A stretch of DNA of 64,000 bases from an uncultured Allobosea sp. (GCF_945956895.1 NZ_CAMFJF010000015.1:1-64000), one strand, 5' to 3'. Numbered from the stretch's first letter, positions 45,257 through 55,632 are shown. The notes: generated from the sequence alone by a model not told the origin. A program made the numbers and translations.

Positions 45257-46753
45257 TCACCGCCAGCGCAACTCAGCCAACGGCGTCACCGGCAGCGGCC
45301 AGTCCGTCCACATGCCCTCGAGCGCGGCATTCACCACCGTGATCTTCGGCAGGATGAACAGGAAGCCGTTGACGGCATCCTGCGCCAGCTTGCGCTGCGC
45401 CTGCTTGTAGAGCTCGTTGCGGGCGCCATCGTCCAGCGTCTCCGAAATCTTGGCGATCAGCGCCTTGAACTCGGGGTTCTTGTACTGGAAGTAGTAGCCG
45501 TCGCGCGCGTAGATATCGATGTCGAGCGGCTCGGTATGGGCGATGATGCTGAGGTCGTAATCCTTGTTGCGGAAGACGCGCTCCAGCCATTGCGGAAATT
45601 CCAGCGGCTCGATCGCCGCGTTGATGCCGATCTGCGCGAGCAGTGCGGCGACGATCTCGCCGGAGCGGCGGGCATAGGAGGGCGGCGGCAGCTTCAGCGT
45701 GCAGTTGAAGCCGTTGGGGAAGCCGGCCTCAGCCAGCAGCGCCTTGGCCTTGGCGGGATCGTAAGGGTAGGTGCCGGTCAGGTCGACATAGGCCGGGTGC
45801 AGCGGCGAGAAATGGCTGCCGATCAACGGCACGTCGAAACCGTAGACGCCGAGCGCGATGGTCTTGCGGTCGAGCGCATGGGCAATCGCCTGCCGCACCT
45901 TGAGATTGTCGAAGGGCGGCTTGGCATTGTTGGTGGCGAGCACCGTCTCGCCCTCGGTGCCGCCAATCGTGACCTTGAGCTTGGCATCGGCCTTGAGCTG
46001 CGGCACGGCTTCCGGCGCCGAGAGATTGGTATGGGCGTCGACATCGCCGGCCCTGAGCGCCGCGACCTGCGCCTGCGGATCGGACATGAAGCGGAAGGTC
46101 GCCTTGGCCAGCGCCGGCTTCTCGCCCCAGTAGCCGTCGTTGCGGGCGAGTTCGAGCCGGTCGCCGCGGTTCCAGCGCACGAATTTGAACGGGCCGGTGC
46201 CGACCGGATTGGTCTTGTTGCTGGCGGCCGTGGCCGGCGCCACGATCACCGCATCGCCCCAGGCGAGGCCGAAGAGGAAATTCGCCGTCGGCTGCTTGAG
46301 CTTGATCACCACGGTTGCCGGGTCCGGCGTCGTGATCTCGGCGATCGGCGTGAAGAGCTGGCGTTGGGCGTTGGTCGAGTCGGCTGCGACCGCCCGCTCG
46401 AAGGAGAACTTCACCTGCTCGGCGGTGAAGGGCGTGCCGTCATGGAATTTCGCGCCCTGCCGCAGCTTGAAGCGATAGGTGACGTTGTCGTCGGCGATCT
46501 GCCAGCTTTCGGCGAGGCAGGGCTGGATCTTGCCGGTGCGGTCGACCTTGACCAGGCCCTCGAAGATGTTCTGCAGCGTCACCTCGCGGATCGCCTGCGC
46601 GGCGCCCGAGGTCGGGTCCAGCGTCGGCGGCTCCAGCGTCTGGGCGATGGTCACGCTGTCCTTCGCCTGGGCCAGCGCGACGACGGGAAGCTGCGCCGCC
46701 AGCGCTGCCAGTCCCGCCCCTGCCAGGAGTTCACGCCGCGTCGTCATATCCAT
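45257..46753 (-). CDS. ABC transporter substrate-binding protein, peptide/nickel family (SBP_bac_5)
   Basis: Periplasmic binding protein of 498 aa. Tat-type signal TTRRELLAGAGLAALAAQLPVVALAQA, start at ATG 46753 (or 46747). The fold starts DSVTIAQTLEPPTLDPTSGAAQAIREVTLQNIFEGLVKVD and includes YRFKLRQGAKFHDGTPFTAEQVKFSFERA, a hallmark of the family. Divergent from uxaC over 158 bp that contain a hexuronate-type operator, so the substrate might be a uronide and not a peptide (inference). Confidence 0.92.
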   Translation of the reverse strand: MDMTTRRELLAGAGLAALAAQLPVVALAQAKDSVTIAQTLEPPTLDPTSGAAQAIREVTLQNIFEGLVKVDRTGKIQPCLAESWQIADDNVTYRFKLRQGAKFHDGTPFTAEQVKFSFERAVAADSTNAQRQLFTPIAEITTPDPATVVIKLKQPTANFLFGLAWGDAVIVAPATAASNKTNPVGTGPFKFVRWNRGDRLELARNDGYWGEKPALAKATFRFMSDPQAQVAALRAGDVDAHTNLSAPEAVPQLKADAKLKVTIGGTEGETVLATNNAKPPFDNLKVRQAIAHALDRKTIALGVYGFDVPLIGSHFSPLHPAYVDLTGTYPYDPAKAKALLAEAGFPNGFNCTLKLPPPSYARRSGEIVAALLAQIGINAAIEPLEFPQWLERVFRNKDYDLSIIAHTEPLDIDIYARDGYYFQYKNPEFKALIAKISETLDDGARNELYKQAQRKLAQDAVNGFLFILPKITVVNAALEGMWTDWPLPVTPLAELRWR

Positions 46754-46855
46754 CGCTCCGATGCCGTTACGGCGAGAGGATGGCGCGGGAAACAGGCCGA
46801 ACGCAAGCCCGCTTCCGATGCAATCCCCGTTGGGCACGAAGCGCTCTCTGGCGCA

Positions 46856-46867
46856 CTAGTATACCAG
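46856..46867. promoter_or_regulatory. GntR (UxuR/ExuR)-like operator before uxaC
   Basis: CTAGTATACCAG, a near-perfect palindrome around GTATAC, resembling the E. coli ExuR/UxuR site (TTGGTATACCAA). It lies 45 bp before the uxaC start and 103 bp before the divergent binding-protein gene, so one regulator could serve both. Confidence 0.55.
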
Positions 46868-46911
46868 GCAATTGACCCGTACTGCAGCCGGCTCTAGAGA
46901 TCGTTCGACCG

Positions 46912-48327
46912 ATGGAGATGCCCATGTTGCTGCACGACGATCGCCTCTTCCCCGCCGATCCGGTGACGCGCGGCATCGCGCGCCGGCTCTTCGCCACGGT
47001 CCGCGACCTGCCGATCATCTCGCCACACGGGCATACCGATCCGCGCTGGTATGCCGAGGACAATGCCTTTCCCGATCCGGCGACCCTCTTCGTCAAGCCG
47101 GACCATTATATCTTCCGCATGCTCTATTCGCAGGGCGTCCGGCTGGAGGAGCTCGGCATCGCCCGCAAGGATGGCGGAGAGGTCGAGACCGATCCGCGCA
47201 AGATCTGGAAGCTCTTCGCCGATCACTGGCATCTCTTCCGGGGCACGCCGACGCGGCTCTGGTTCGAGCATGCAACCTCGACCGTCTTCGGCATCAACGA
47301 GCGCCTGACGCCTGAGAATGCCGACAAGATCTACGACAGAATCGCCGCCAAGCTGGAAGAGCCGGAGCTTCGGCCCCGTGCCCTGTTCAAGCGCTTCAAC
47401 ATCGAGGCGATCAGCACGACCGAAGGCGCGCTCGACGATCTGCGTTGGCACGATAGGGTCCGCGAGTCCGGCTGGGACGGCAAGGTCGTCACCGCCTACC
47501 GGCCCGACGGCGTCGTTGATCCCGAGTTCGAGGGCTTTTCGGACAATCTCGAAAAATTCGGCGAGTTGACGGGCGAGGATATCGGCTCCTGGACCGGCTA
47601 TCTCGACGCCCATCGCAAGCGGCGCGCCTATTTCAAGGAGCGCGGCGCCACCTCCTCCGACCATGGCCATGCCACCGCCCGCACCGCCAATCTCTCGGAT
47701 GCGGAGGCCGAGAAGCTCTATGCCAAGATCCTCAAGGGCAAGGTCTCGGCCAAGGATGCCGACCTGTTCCGCGGCCAGATGCTGACCGAGATGGCGAAGA
47801 TGAGCCTCGATGACGGGCTCGTCCTGCAGATTCACCCCGGCTCCCATCGCAACCACAACGCCGCGCTGTTCGAGCATTTCGGCCGCGACATGGGCTGCGA
47901 TATTCCGACGCAGACCAATTATGTCGAAGCGCTGAAGCCGCTGCTCGACGCCGTCGGCAACGAACGCAACCTCACCGTCATCGCCTTCACCCTCGACGAG
48001 ACAGCCTATTCGCGCGAGCTCGCTCCCCTCGCCGGACACTACCCGGCGCTGCGGCTCGGACCGGGCTGGTGGTTCCTCGACGCGCCTGAAGCGATGCTGC
48101 GCTTCCGCGAACTGACGACCGAGACAGCCGGCTTCTACAACACCGTCGGCTTCAACGACGACACCCGCGCCTATCTCTCGATCCCGGCCCGCCACGACGT
48201 CGCGCGCCGCGTCGACTGCGCCTATCTCGCCAAGCTCGTCGCCGAGCACCGGCTCGAAGAGGACGAGGCGGCCGAGGTCGCCCATGACCTCGCCTATCGC
48301 CTCGCCAAGGAGGCCTACAAGCTGTGA
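46912..48327 (+). CDS. uxaC: Glucuronate (uronate) isomerase
   Basis: Converts D-glucuronate to D-fructuronate and D-galacturonate to D-tagaturonate. 471 aa, with the N-terminal metal-site region SPHGHTDPRWYAEDNAFPDPATLFVKPDHYIFRMLYSQGV and LQIHPGSHRNHNAALFEHFGRDMGCDIP, GPGWWFLDAPEAM, and a C-terminal helix region SIPARHDVARRVDCAYLAKLV. It forms a two-gene operon with uxuB, whose start overlaps the uxaC stop. Confidence 0.96.
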   Translation: MEMPMLLHDDRLFPADPVTRGIARRLFATVRDLPIISPHGHTDPRWYAEDNAFPDPATLFVKPDHYIFRMLYSQGVRLEELGIARKDGGEVETDPRKIWKLFADHWHLFRGTPTRLWFEHATSTVFGINERLTPENADKIYDRIAAKLEEPELRPRALFKRFNIEAISTTEGALDDLRWHDRVRESGWDGKVVTAYRPDGVVDPEFEGFSDNLEKFGELTGEDIGSWTGYLDAHRKRRAYFKERGATSSDHGHATARTANLSDAEAEKLYAKILKGKVSAKDADLFRGQMLTEMAKMSLDDGLVLQIHPGSHRNHNAALFEHFGRDMGCDIPTQTNYVEALKPLLDAVGNERNLTVIAFTLDETAYSRELAPLAGHYPALRLGPGWWFLDAPEAMLRFRELTTETAGFYNTVGFNDDTRAYLSIPARHDVARRVDCAYLAKLVAEHRLEEDEAAEVAHDLAYRLAKEAYKL

Positions 48328-49793
48328 CCCGCCTCTCCGCCTCCACCCTCGCCGGCCTGCCGGCCTCGGTCCGCCGTCCGGCCTATGACCGCGCCGCGCT
48401 GAAAGCCGGCATCGTCCATCTCGGCCTCGGTGCCTTCGCCCGCGGCCATCTCGCCGAATATACCGAGGACGCGCTGGAGAAGCGCTTCGGTGCGTGGGGC
48501 ATTGTGGGCGCCAGCCTCCAGCGTCCCGACCAGCGCGACCGACTGAAGCCGCAGGACGGGCTCTACACCCTGCTCAAGCTCGCGCCGACCGGACCGGAAC
48601 TGCGCGTCATCGGCTCGGTGCTTGATGTCCTCGTCGCGCCCGAAAGTCCTGCCGCTCTCATCGCGAAGCTCACCGCGCCCGAGATCCGCATCGTCTCGCT
48701 CACCGTCACCGAGAAGGGCTATTGCCACGATCCCGCGACCGGCAGGCTCAAGGCCGATCATCCCGACATCGTCCATGACCTCGCCAATCCCCATGCGCCG
48801 CGCTCCGCCGTCGGCATCCTCGTCGCCGGTCTGAAGGCGCGCCGCGATGCGGGCTTGGGACCCTTCACCGCGCTCTGCTGCGACAACCTCCCGTCCAACG
48901 GCCATGTCCTGCGCGGCCTCGTCCGCGACTTCGCGGCGCTGACCGACGACAAGCTCGCCGCCTGGATCGAGGCCAACGGCGCCTTCCCGGCGACGATGGT
49001 CGACCGCATCGTCCCCGCCACGACCGATGCTGACATCGCCGAGGTGGCTCGCCTGACCGGACGTGAGGATGCCGCGCCCGTCATCGGCGAGCCCTTCCGG
49101 CAATGGGCGATCGAGGATGTCTTCGCCGCCGGCCGCCCGGACTGGCATGAGGTTGGCGCCCAGATGGTCTCCGAGGTCGCGCCCTTCGAGTTCATGAAGC
49201 TCAGGATGCTGAACGGCGCGCATTCCTCACTCGCCTATCTCGGCTATCTCGCCGGCCACGAGACGGTGGCAGAGGCCAGCGGCGATCCCGTCCTTGCCCG
49301 CTTTCTGCAAGGCCTTTGGGCCGAGATCATTCCGACCGTACCGGCCCCGCAAGGTGTCGTGCTGGCGGATTACGCGAAGGCGCTGCTCGTCCGCTTCCAG
49401 AACCCGGCCATCCGCCACCGCACCTGGCAGATCGCCATGGACGGCTCGCAGAAGCTGCCGCAGCGCCTGCTCGGCACCATCCGCGAGCGGCTGAAGGCCG
49501 GCGGCGGAATCGACCATCTCGCGCTCGGCGTCGCCGCCTGGATGCGCTATGTCACCGGCACCGACGAGAAGGGCGGCGCGATCGACGTCCGCGATCCGCT
49601 GGCCGCCGAACTCAAACGCCGCACGGAAGCTGCCGGGCGTGATGCGAGCGCGCTGGTCGCCGCGTTGACCGGGATCGAGGCGATCTTCGGGACCGATCTG
49701 CCGGGCGATGAGCGGTTCACGAAGCCGGTCACCGCCCGCCTCGCTGCGCTCTTCGACAAGGGCGCCAAGGCGGCGGCGGCGAGCCTGGGCTGA
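48324..49793 (+). CDS. uxuB: Mannitol dehydrogenase-family oxidoreductase, probable fructuronate reductase
   Basis: NAD-dependent long-chain polyol dehydrogenase of 489 aa. N-terminal GIVHLGLGAFARGHLAEYTEDAL binds the nucleotide; SLTVTEKGYCHDPATG and LCCDNLPSNGHVLRGLV follow; the catalytic Lys lies in FEFMKLRMLNGAHSSLAYLGYL. Start GTG 48324 overlaps the uxaC stop TGA by 3 bp. Next to uxaC the natural substrate is D-fructuronate, reduced to D-mannonate. uxuA and kdgK are not in the window. Confidence 0.92.
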   Translation: MTRLSASTLAGLPASVRRPAYDRAALKAGIVHLGLGAFARGHLAEYTEDALEKRFGAWGIVGASLQRPDQRDRLKPQDGLYTLLKLAPTGPELRVIGSVLDVLVAPESPAALIAKLTAPEIRIVSLTVTEKGYCHDPATGRLKADHPDIVHDLANPHAPRSAVGILVAGLKARRDAGLGPFTALCCDNLPSNGHVLRGLVRDFAALTDDKLAAWIEANGAFPATMVDRIVPATTDADIAEVARLTGREDAAPVIGEPFRQWAIEDVFAAGRPDWHEVGAQMVSEVAPFEFMKLRMLNGAHSSLAYLGYLAGHETVAEASGDPVLARFLQGLWAEIIPTVPAPQGVVLADYAKALLVRFQNPAIRHRTWQIAMDGSQKLPQRLLGTIRERLKAGGGIDHLALGVAAWMRYVTGTDEKGGAIDVRDPLAAELKRRTEAAGRDASALVAALTGIEAIFGTDLPGDERFTKPVTARLAALFDKGAKAAAASLG

Positions 49794-49802
49794 TCGCTCG
49801 GC

Positions 49803-50030
49803 CGCCTTCCCTTCTCCCCTTGCGGGAGAAGGTGGCCCGGAGGGCCGGATGAGGGGCCGCGCTGCGCTATCCGTCATTGCGAGCGCAGCGAAGCAATCCA
49901 GGGGACGTCGAGCGCTACGTCCCCTGGATTGCTTCGTCGCTTCGCTCCTCGCAATGACGGGAAACGTCGCGCGACCCCTCACCCCAACCCTCTCCCGCAA
50001 GGGGAGAGGGGGCCGGGCCCACATGTCCCT
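49803..50030. repeat. Nested composite palindrome
   Basis: The inner hairpin at 49872-49959 runs CGTCATTGCGAGCGCAGCGA...CTCGCAATGACG with a long near-perfect stem around GGGGACGT/ACGTCCCC. It is framed by CTTCTCCCCTTGCGGGAGAAG on the left and CTCTCCCGCAAGGGGAGAG on the right, which can pair with each other. At least two repeat types seem to have nested. No gene lies inside. Confidence 0.7.
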
Positions 50031-50075
50031 CCTCGGCCCTTGATCCGCATCGGCATCCCACGCCACATAGGCGCG

Positions 50076-50903
50076 ATGCTTCGCGCGCTCACTCTTGCGG
50101 TCTCGCTCCTCACCGCCGCCACCGCCCTGGCGCAGGAGCCGCCGCGCATCGCCATCCCCAATCTCTGGGACCCGCGTATCCGGCTCGACCGGCCGGAGCC
50201 CGGCCCGCCGCGCGTCGTGCGCTTCCTCGCCGATGACGATTACCCGCCCTTCCATTTCGCCGGGCCGGACGGGGCGCTGACCGGCTTCTCGGTCGAGCTC
50301 GCCCGCGCCGCCTGCGACAAGCTGGCCTGGACCTGCACGATCCAGCCACGCCGCTTCGATACGCTCGCCGACTCGCTGGCCGAGGGCCGGGGCGACGTGC
50401 TCGCGGCGGCGATGAACCTGACGCCCGCCCTGCGCGAGCGCTTCGCCGCAAGCCATCTCTATTTTCGCGCCCCCGCCCGCTTCATGACCACGCGCGGCAA
50501 CGCCCGGCCAGCGCTAGACGGCGCGACCCTGCTGGGACGCCGGGTCGCAGTCGTCTCCGGCACGGCCCATCAGGCCTTCCTCGAACAGCTCATGCCCTTC
50601 GTGCAGCGCCGCGAGAGCGCCAATCTCAATGCTGCGATCGCGGCGCTCCGCAGCGGCGAGGCGGAATATGTCTTCGGCGGCGGCGTGGCCCTGTCGCTGG
50701 CGCTCGCCGGCAGCGGCGGCGAGTTTGCCTTTTCGGGCGGCCCCTATCTGGAGAGCCGCTATTTCGGCGAGGGCGTCGCCTTCCTGCTGCGCAAGGACGA
50801 CCCTGCCCTGAAGCGCGCCATCGACTACGCGCTGCAAGGTCTCTGGGACGACGGAACCTACGCCCGCCTCTATCTGCGCTTCTTCCCGGTCAGTCCGTAT
50901 TGA
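50076..50903 (+). CDS. Periplasmic substrate-binding protein, polar amino acid type (SBP_bac_3)
   Basis: A 275-aa secreted binding protein. Signal peptide MLRALTLAVSLLTAATALAQ. Fold motifs: VRFLADDDYPPFHFAGPDGALTGFSVELARAACDKL, AAMNLTPALRERFAASHLYF, and the C-terminal FLLRKDDPALKRAIDYALQGLWDDGTYARLYLRFF. Start 50076 places the signal peptide correctly. No permease or ATPase genes nearby, so it is an orphan receptor here. Confidence 0.87.
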   Translation: MLRALTLAVSLLTAATALAQEPPRIAIPNLWDPRIRLDRPEPGPPRVVRFLADDDYPPFHFAGPDGALTGFSVELARAACDKLAWTCTIQPRRFDTLADSLAEGRGDVLAAAMNLTPALRERFAASHLYFRAPARFMTTRGNARPALDGATLLGRRVAVVSGTAHQAFLEQLMPFVQRRESANLNAAIAALRSGEAEYVFGGGVALSLALAGSGGEFAFSGGPYLESRYFGEGVAFLLRKDDPALKRAIDYALQGLWDDGTYARLYLRFFPVSPY

Positions 50904-50918
50904 GGCACGAAACCCCGC

Positions 50919-51068
50919 CGTCTTTCCGGGGCATTGCGCAGCAATGAGCCCGGAACCCAGAACCGATGCCGCCGATCGGAGAAACGAACCGAACGGCTGA
51001 GCCCTTGCGACCAGCAGCATCGGCTCTGGATTCCGGGCTCGGGTCTGCGGCCCGCCCCGGAATGACGA
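50919..51068. repeat. Palindromic repeat between converging genes
   Basis: CCGTCTTTCCGGGGCATT...CCCCGGAATGACGAGG, with inner pairs GGAACCCAGAACCGATG / ATCGGCTCTGGATTCC. About 150 bp, the most diverged of the set. Confidence 0.6.
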
Positions 51069-51081
51069 GGAGGTAGCTGCT

Positions 51082-52233
51082 TTACGGCGCGTTGCTGGCC
51101 AGCGCCTGCTTGGCCACCGCCGCGAGCCAGCCGGAAGCCGCAGGCAGGATCGCGTCGTTGAAATCGTAGCGATCATTGTGCAAGGCGCCGCCGTTCACCG
51201 CGGGGCCATTGCCCATCCAGATGTAGCAGCCCGGGCGCTTTTCCAGGAAATAGGCGAAATCCTCGCCGGTCGTGCTCGCTTTCATGTCGCGCCGGACGGG
51301 CAGCCCCGCGGCCTCGCCGGCGGCGGCGGCCATGTCCTCTTCCGCAGGCGTGTTGATCGTGGCGACGCCATAGTTGTATTCCACCGCCGCCGTCATCTCG
51401 AAGGTCGCGGCGATGTTCTCGGCAATGCCCTTGAGCCGCGCCAGCAAACGGTCGCGCACCGCCGGCACGAACGTGCGGAACGTGCCCTCGATGAAGACAT
51501 TGGTCGGGATCTGGTTGGAGGCGAGCCCGCCATGCACCTGGCCGATCGAGACCACCGCCGATTCCATCGGATCGACATTGCGCGAGACGATCGTCTGCAA
51601 CGCCACGATGAGATGCCCCATCGCCACGATCGGGTCATGGGTCTGCTCGGGCAGGGCCGCGTGGCCGGCCTTGCCGGTCAGCGTGACCTTGAAGCGCCCG
51701 GCCTCCGACATCACCGGCCCGCGATGCACGGCGACGGTACCGGCCTCCAGCCCCGGCCAGTTATGCAGCGCGAAGACACGTTCCATCGGGAAGCGCTCCA
51801 GCACGCCGTCATCCAGCATCGCGAGCGCGCCGCCGGTTCCCTCCTCCGCCGGCTGGAAGACGAACTGCACCGTGCCGCTCCAGCCCTCGTCGGCCTTGAG
51901 GAGCGCCGCCGCGCCCAGCAGCGAGGTGGTGTGGCCGTCATGGCCGCAGGCATGCATCACATTCGGCGTCTTCGACTTGTAAGCAACGTCGTTGACCTCC
52001 TGGATCGGCAGCGCGTCCATGTCCGCGCGCAGACCCACCGTGCGCTCGGACGATCCGCGCGTCAGCGTCGCGACCACGCCATAGCCACCGACATTGGCCA
52101 CGAAGGGCACGCCGAGCTCGGTCAGCTTCTCCTGCACGAAAGCGCTGGTCAGCTTCTCGTGGCGCCCGAGTTCGGGATGGGCGTGGAGATGTCGTCGCCA
52201 TGCGGTCAGCTTGTCGAGCAGGTCGCGGTCCAA
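51082..52233 (-). CDS. M20-family amidohydrolase (hippurate hydrolase-like)
   Basis: Zinc-dependent peptidase/amidohydrolase of 383 aa. Metal ligand regions: [34 protein letters not shown] (Cys, His pair), [17 protein letters not shown], and the late His in [23 protein letters not shown]. The Cys-Gly-His-Asp-Gly-His segment is typical of HipO/IAA-amino-acid hydrolases. Substrate likely an N-acyl amino acid. Confidence 0.92.
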   Translation of the reverse strand: MDRDLLDKLTAWRRHLHAHPELGRHEKLTSAFVQEKLTELGVPFVANVGGYGVVATLTRGSSERTVGLRADMDALPIQEVNDVAYKSKTPNVMHACGHDGHTTSLLGAAALLKADEGWSGTVQFVFQPAEEGTGGALAMLDDGVLERFPMERVFALHNWPGLEAGTVAVHRGPVMSEAGRFKVTLTGKAGHAALPEQTHDPIVAMGHLIVALQTIVSRNVDPMESAVVSIGQVHGGLASNQIPTNVFIEGTFRTFVPAVRDRLLARLKGIAENIAATFEMTAAVEYNYGVATINTPAEEDMAAAAGEAAGLPVRRDMKASTTGEDFAYFLEKRPGCYIWMGNGPAVNGGALHNDRYDFNDAILPAASGWLAAVAKQALASNAP

Positions 52234-52447
52234 GGCGGCATCCTTTCAAGGCATCATCGAACTGGAAAAAGACGAGGCAGACCCTATACGGTCATGCCGA
52301 GCCGGCAAGGCGCTTTGCGCGGGGGCCGCACCCTCGTTTGCCGCATTTCAACCGCCTTCTCGCATTGACGACGGCCTTCGCAATCTGCGAAAGCCGTTCT
52401 TCGCTTTTGCGATATGGCTTTTCACTCAGGAGAGGACACCGCCCCTC

Positions 52448-54157
52448 ATGCCCGCCTTCGACGCAGCCCTCGTTGACGCCGCCCAGCGTTCGGCCGCCTG
52501 GCCGTTCGAGGAGGCGCGCAAGCTCGTGGCCCGCATCGAGAAATCCGGCAAGAAATCGGTGATCTTCGAAACCGGCTACGGCCCCTCGGGCCTGCCGCAT
52601 ATCGGCACTTTCGGCGAGGTCGCGCGCACCTCGATGGTCCGCCATGCCTTCCAGGTGCTGACCGGCAACACCATCCCGACCCGGCTCGTCGCCTTCTCCG
52701 ACGACATGGACGGCCTGCGCAAGGTGCCGGACAACGTGCCGAACAAGGAGCTGCTCGCCAACAATCTCGGCAAGCCGCTGACCGAGGTGCCGGACCCGTT
52801 CGGCACGCATGACTCGTTCGGCCGCCACAACAATGCGCGGCTCTGCGCCTTCCTCGACAGCTTCGGCTTCGACTACGAGTTCAAGTCCTCGACCGACTCG
52901 TATCGCGCCGGCGAATTCGACGCGACACTGCTCAAGATGCTCGCGCGCTACGATGCCATGATGAAGATCATGCTGCCGACTTTGCGCGAGGAGCGGGCCG
53001 CGACCTATTCGCCCTTCCTGCCGATCCACCCGAAGACGCGCGTCGTCATGCAGGTGCCGATCGGCGAGGTCGATGTCGAGGCCGGCACCATCGCCTGGAC
53101 CGATCCGGAGACCAAGGAGCGGTTCGTCACCCCGGTCACCGGCGGCAACGTCAAGCTGCAGTGGAAGCCCGACTGGGCGATGCGCTGGGTCGCGCTCGGC
53201 GTCGATTACGAGATGGCCGGCAAGGACCTGATCGACTCGGTCAAGGTCTCCTCGCAGATCGCCCGCGCGCTCGACGGCACACCGCCGGAAGGCTTCAACT
53301 ACGAGCTCTTCCTCGACGAGCAGGGCCAGAAGATCTCGAAGTCGAAGGGCAACGGCCTGACCATCGAGGAATGGCTGACCTATGGCCCGCCGGAGAGCCT
53401 GGCGCTCTACATGTTCCAGCGCCCGCGCGAGGCCAAGAAGCTGCATTTCGACGTGATCCCGCGCGCGGTCGACGAGTATCTCCAGTTCCTCGGCGGCTAC
53501 GAGAAGCAGGACTGGAAGAACCGCCTCGGCAACCCGGTCTGGCACATCCACAACGGCAACCCGCCGGCGCCGGAGGTGATCGCCTCGGGCGAGGGCGACA
53601 ACGCGGTCAGGACGCAGGTCACCTTCGGCCTGCTGATGAACCTCGTCGCCGTCGCCAATTCCGAGGACAAGGCCGTGCTCTGGGGCTTCCTCCAGCGCTA
53701 TGCGCCCGGCATGTCGCCGGACACCCATCCGCGCCTCGATGCGCTGGTCGGCTACGCGATCGCCTATTTCCGCGATTTCGTGAAGCCGGCGAAGAGCTAC
53801 CGCCCGGCCGACGAGGTCGAGCGCGACGCCTTCACCAAGCTCGACACGGCGCTAGCGGCCCTGCCGGCCGATCCGACGCCCGAGATGGTGCAGGACACGG
53901 CGCTCGACGTCGCCCGTGCCATCCCGCGCTACCAGAACCTCACCGCCAAGAACGCGACGCCGGAGCGGCCGGGCGTCTCCGGCGACTGGTGGAAGGCAAT
54001 CTACCAGGTGATGTTCGGCGAGGATCAGGGCCCGCGCTTCGGCTCCTTCGCCGCGATCTACGGCCTGCCCAATACCCGCGCCCTGATCGCCAAGGCGCTG
54101 GCCGGCGACCTGGTCAAGGAACACGCCGCATTCCTCGCGGCGCGCAAAGCCGACTGA
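52448..54157 (+). CDS. lysS: Lysyl-tRNA synthetase, class I
   Basis: Charges tRNA-Lys; the class I form is used by archaea and most alphaproteobacteria. 569 aa. HIGH-like PHIGTFGEV (His51), KMSKS-like KISKSK (Lys295-Lys298), and the typical alpha-helical anticodon cage at the C-terminus. Start 52448 ([26 protein letters not shown]) fits the family; the upstream open frame overlaps the M20 gene. The symbol lysK is also used for this form. Confidence 0.95.
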   Translation: MPAFDAALVDAAQRSAAWPFEEARKLVARIEKSGKKSVIFETGYGPSGLPHIGTFGEVARTSMVRHAFQVLTGNTIPTRLVAFSDDMDGLRKVPDNVPNKELLANNLGKPLTEVPDPFGTHDSFGRHNNARLCAFLDSFGFDYEFKSSTDSYRAGEFDATLLKMLARYDAMMKIMLPTLREERAATYSPFLPIHPKTRVVMQVPIGEVDVEAGTIAWTDPETKERFVTPVTGGNVKLQWKPDWAMRWVALGVDYEMAGKDLIDSVKVSSQIARALDGTPPEGFNYELFLDEQGQKISKSKGNGLTIEEWLTYGPPESLALYMFQRPREAKKLHFDVIPRAVDEYLQFLGGYEKQDWKNRLGNPVWHIHNGNPPAPEVIASGEGDNAVRTQVTFGLLMNLVAVANSEDKAVLWGFLQRYAPGMSPDTHPRLDALVGYAIAYFRDFVKPAKSYRPADEVERDAFTKLDTALAALPADPTPEMVQDTALDVARAIPRYQNLTAKNATPERPGVSGDWWKAIYQVMFGEDQGPRFGSFAAIYGLPNTRALIAKALAGDLVKEHAAFLAARKAD

Positions 54158-54176
54158 CGAGCCGACGGAGCCTGCC

Positions 54177-55562
54177 ATGCCCCTTCCCGACGACGCGCTC
54201 GCGGCGCTGGCGGAGGTGGTCGGCTCCGGCGGCCTGCGCAGCGGCGAGGCGATCCCCGCCCGCAACCGCAAAGACGCCTCCGACACGCCGGAAGGCCTCC
54301 CGGCGCTCCTCGTCGCCCCGCGGACGACCGAGGAGGTCGCCGCAGTGCTGGCGATCTGCGCGCGGCATGCGCTGCCTGTCGTCGTCCAGGGTGGCATGAC
54401 CGGGCTTGCCGGCGGCGCCACGCCGCAGGCGGGCGAGGTCGCGCTCTCGCTCGAACGCATGACCGGCGTCGAGGAGATCGATCCGGTGGCGCGGACGATG
54501 ACCGTGCTCGCCGGCACGCCGCTCGCGGTCGTGCAGGAGAAGGCGGCGGAAGCCGGCTTCCTCTACGGCGTCGATCTCGGTGCGCGCGGGACCTGCACCA
54601 TCGGCGGCAATGTCGCGACCAATGCCGGCGGCGTGCAGGTGCTGCGCTACGGCATGACCCGCCGCAACGTGTTCGGCCTCGAAGCGGTGATGGCCGATGG
54701 CCGTATCGTCAGCCATCTCAAGAAGGTGGTGAAGAACAATGCCGGCTATGACTGGACGCAGCTCTTCATCGGCAGCGAGGGCACGCTCGGCGTCGTCACC
54801 CGCGTGCTACTCGCCTTGCAGCCGGCGGTCAACGGCACGCAGACCGCGCTCTGCGCCGCCGGCAGTGTCGGCAACGCGCTCGCGGCGCTCAACCGTCTCG
54901 AAGCCCGGCTCGGCGGCGGTCTGCTCGCCTTCGAGGCAATGTGGTCGGAATACATGAAGGCCGCGACCGAGCAGAGCGGCCTGCCCGTTCCCTTTGCCGC
55001 AGAGCCCGAACTCGTGCTCGTCATCGAGGCCGCGATGGGGCCAAGCAGCACCGGCGAGGAAAGCTTCGCGGAAGCGCTTGCCGAGTTGGCGGAGGAAGGT
55101 CTGCTGGACGATGCCCTGATCGCGCAATCCGGCCGCGACCGGCAGCGCTTCTGGGCCTATCGCGAGGCGAATTACGAGTTCTACCGCGACCTGCCGCCCG
55201 GCATCCATTTCGACGTCAGCATTCCCCTGGGATCGATGGCAGATGCCGTTGCGCTGCTGCGCCAGAGGGTCAAGGCCCGCAGTGGCACGGCCTTCCCGAT
55301 CGTCTTCGGCCACCTCGCCGACAGCAACCTGCACCTCTCGCTCCATGACGAGACGGGGGACTTCTCCGGCTTCGCCGAGATCGTCTACGAGCTGGTCCGC
55401 GAGAAGCAGGGCAGCATCTCGGCCGAGCACGGCGTCGGCATTCTCAAGAGACCTTATCTCGGCATGAGCCGCTCGGAAGCCGAGCTCGCGCTGATGACAT
55501 CGCTGAAGCGGACGCTCGACCCCGGCAACATCCTCAATCGCGGGCGCATCCTGCCAGCCTGA
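54177..55562 (+). CDS. FAD-linked oxidase (GlcD/D-2-hydroxyacid dehydrogenase-like)
   Basis: A 461-aa flavoprotein of the VAO/PCMH group. FAD-binding region VVVQGGMTGLAGGATPQ, GARGTCTIGGNVATNAGGVQVLRYGMTRRNVFGLEAVMADG, FIGSEGTLGVVTR; C-terminal metal-site-like FGHLADSNLHLSLH and SAEHGVGILKRPYL. Similar to D-lactate, D-2-hydroxyglutarate and glycolate dehydrogenases; the substrate cannot be fixed from sequence. Lies 19 bp behind lysS. Confidence 0.9.
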   Translation: MPLPDDALAALAEVVGSGGLRSGEAIPARNRKDASDTPEGLPALLVAPRTTEEVAAVLAICARHALPVVVQGGMTGLAGGATPQAGEVALSLERMTGVEEIDPVARTMTVLAGTPLAVVQEKAAEAGFLYGVDLGARGTCTIGGNVATNAGGVQVLRYGMTRRNVFGLEAVMADGRIVSHLKKVVKNNAGYDWTQLFIGSEGTLGVVTRVLLALQPAVNGTQTALCAAGSVGNALAALNRLEARLGGGLLAFEAMWSEYMKAATEQSGLPVPFAAEPELVLVIEAAMGPSSTGEESFAEALAELAEEGLLDDALIAQSGRDRQRFWAYREANYEFYRDLPPGIHFDVSIPLGSMADAVALLRQRVKARSGTAFPIVFGHLADSNLHLSLHDETGDFSGFAEIVYELVREKQGSISAEHGVGILKRPYLGMSRSEAELALMTSLKRTLDPGNILNRGRILPA

Positions 55563-55632
55563 GCGCTGGCGATCGGCTATGGCGCCGGGCCTTTGGCTAT
55601 GCCAGACTCCCGGACCGTCACGGAGCCCGGGG

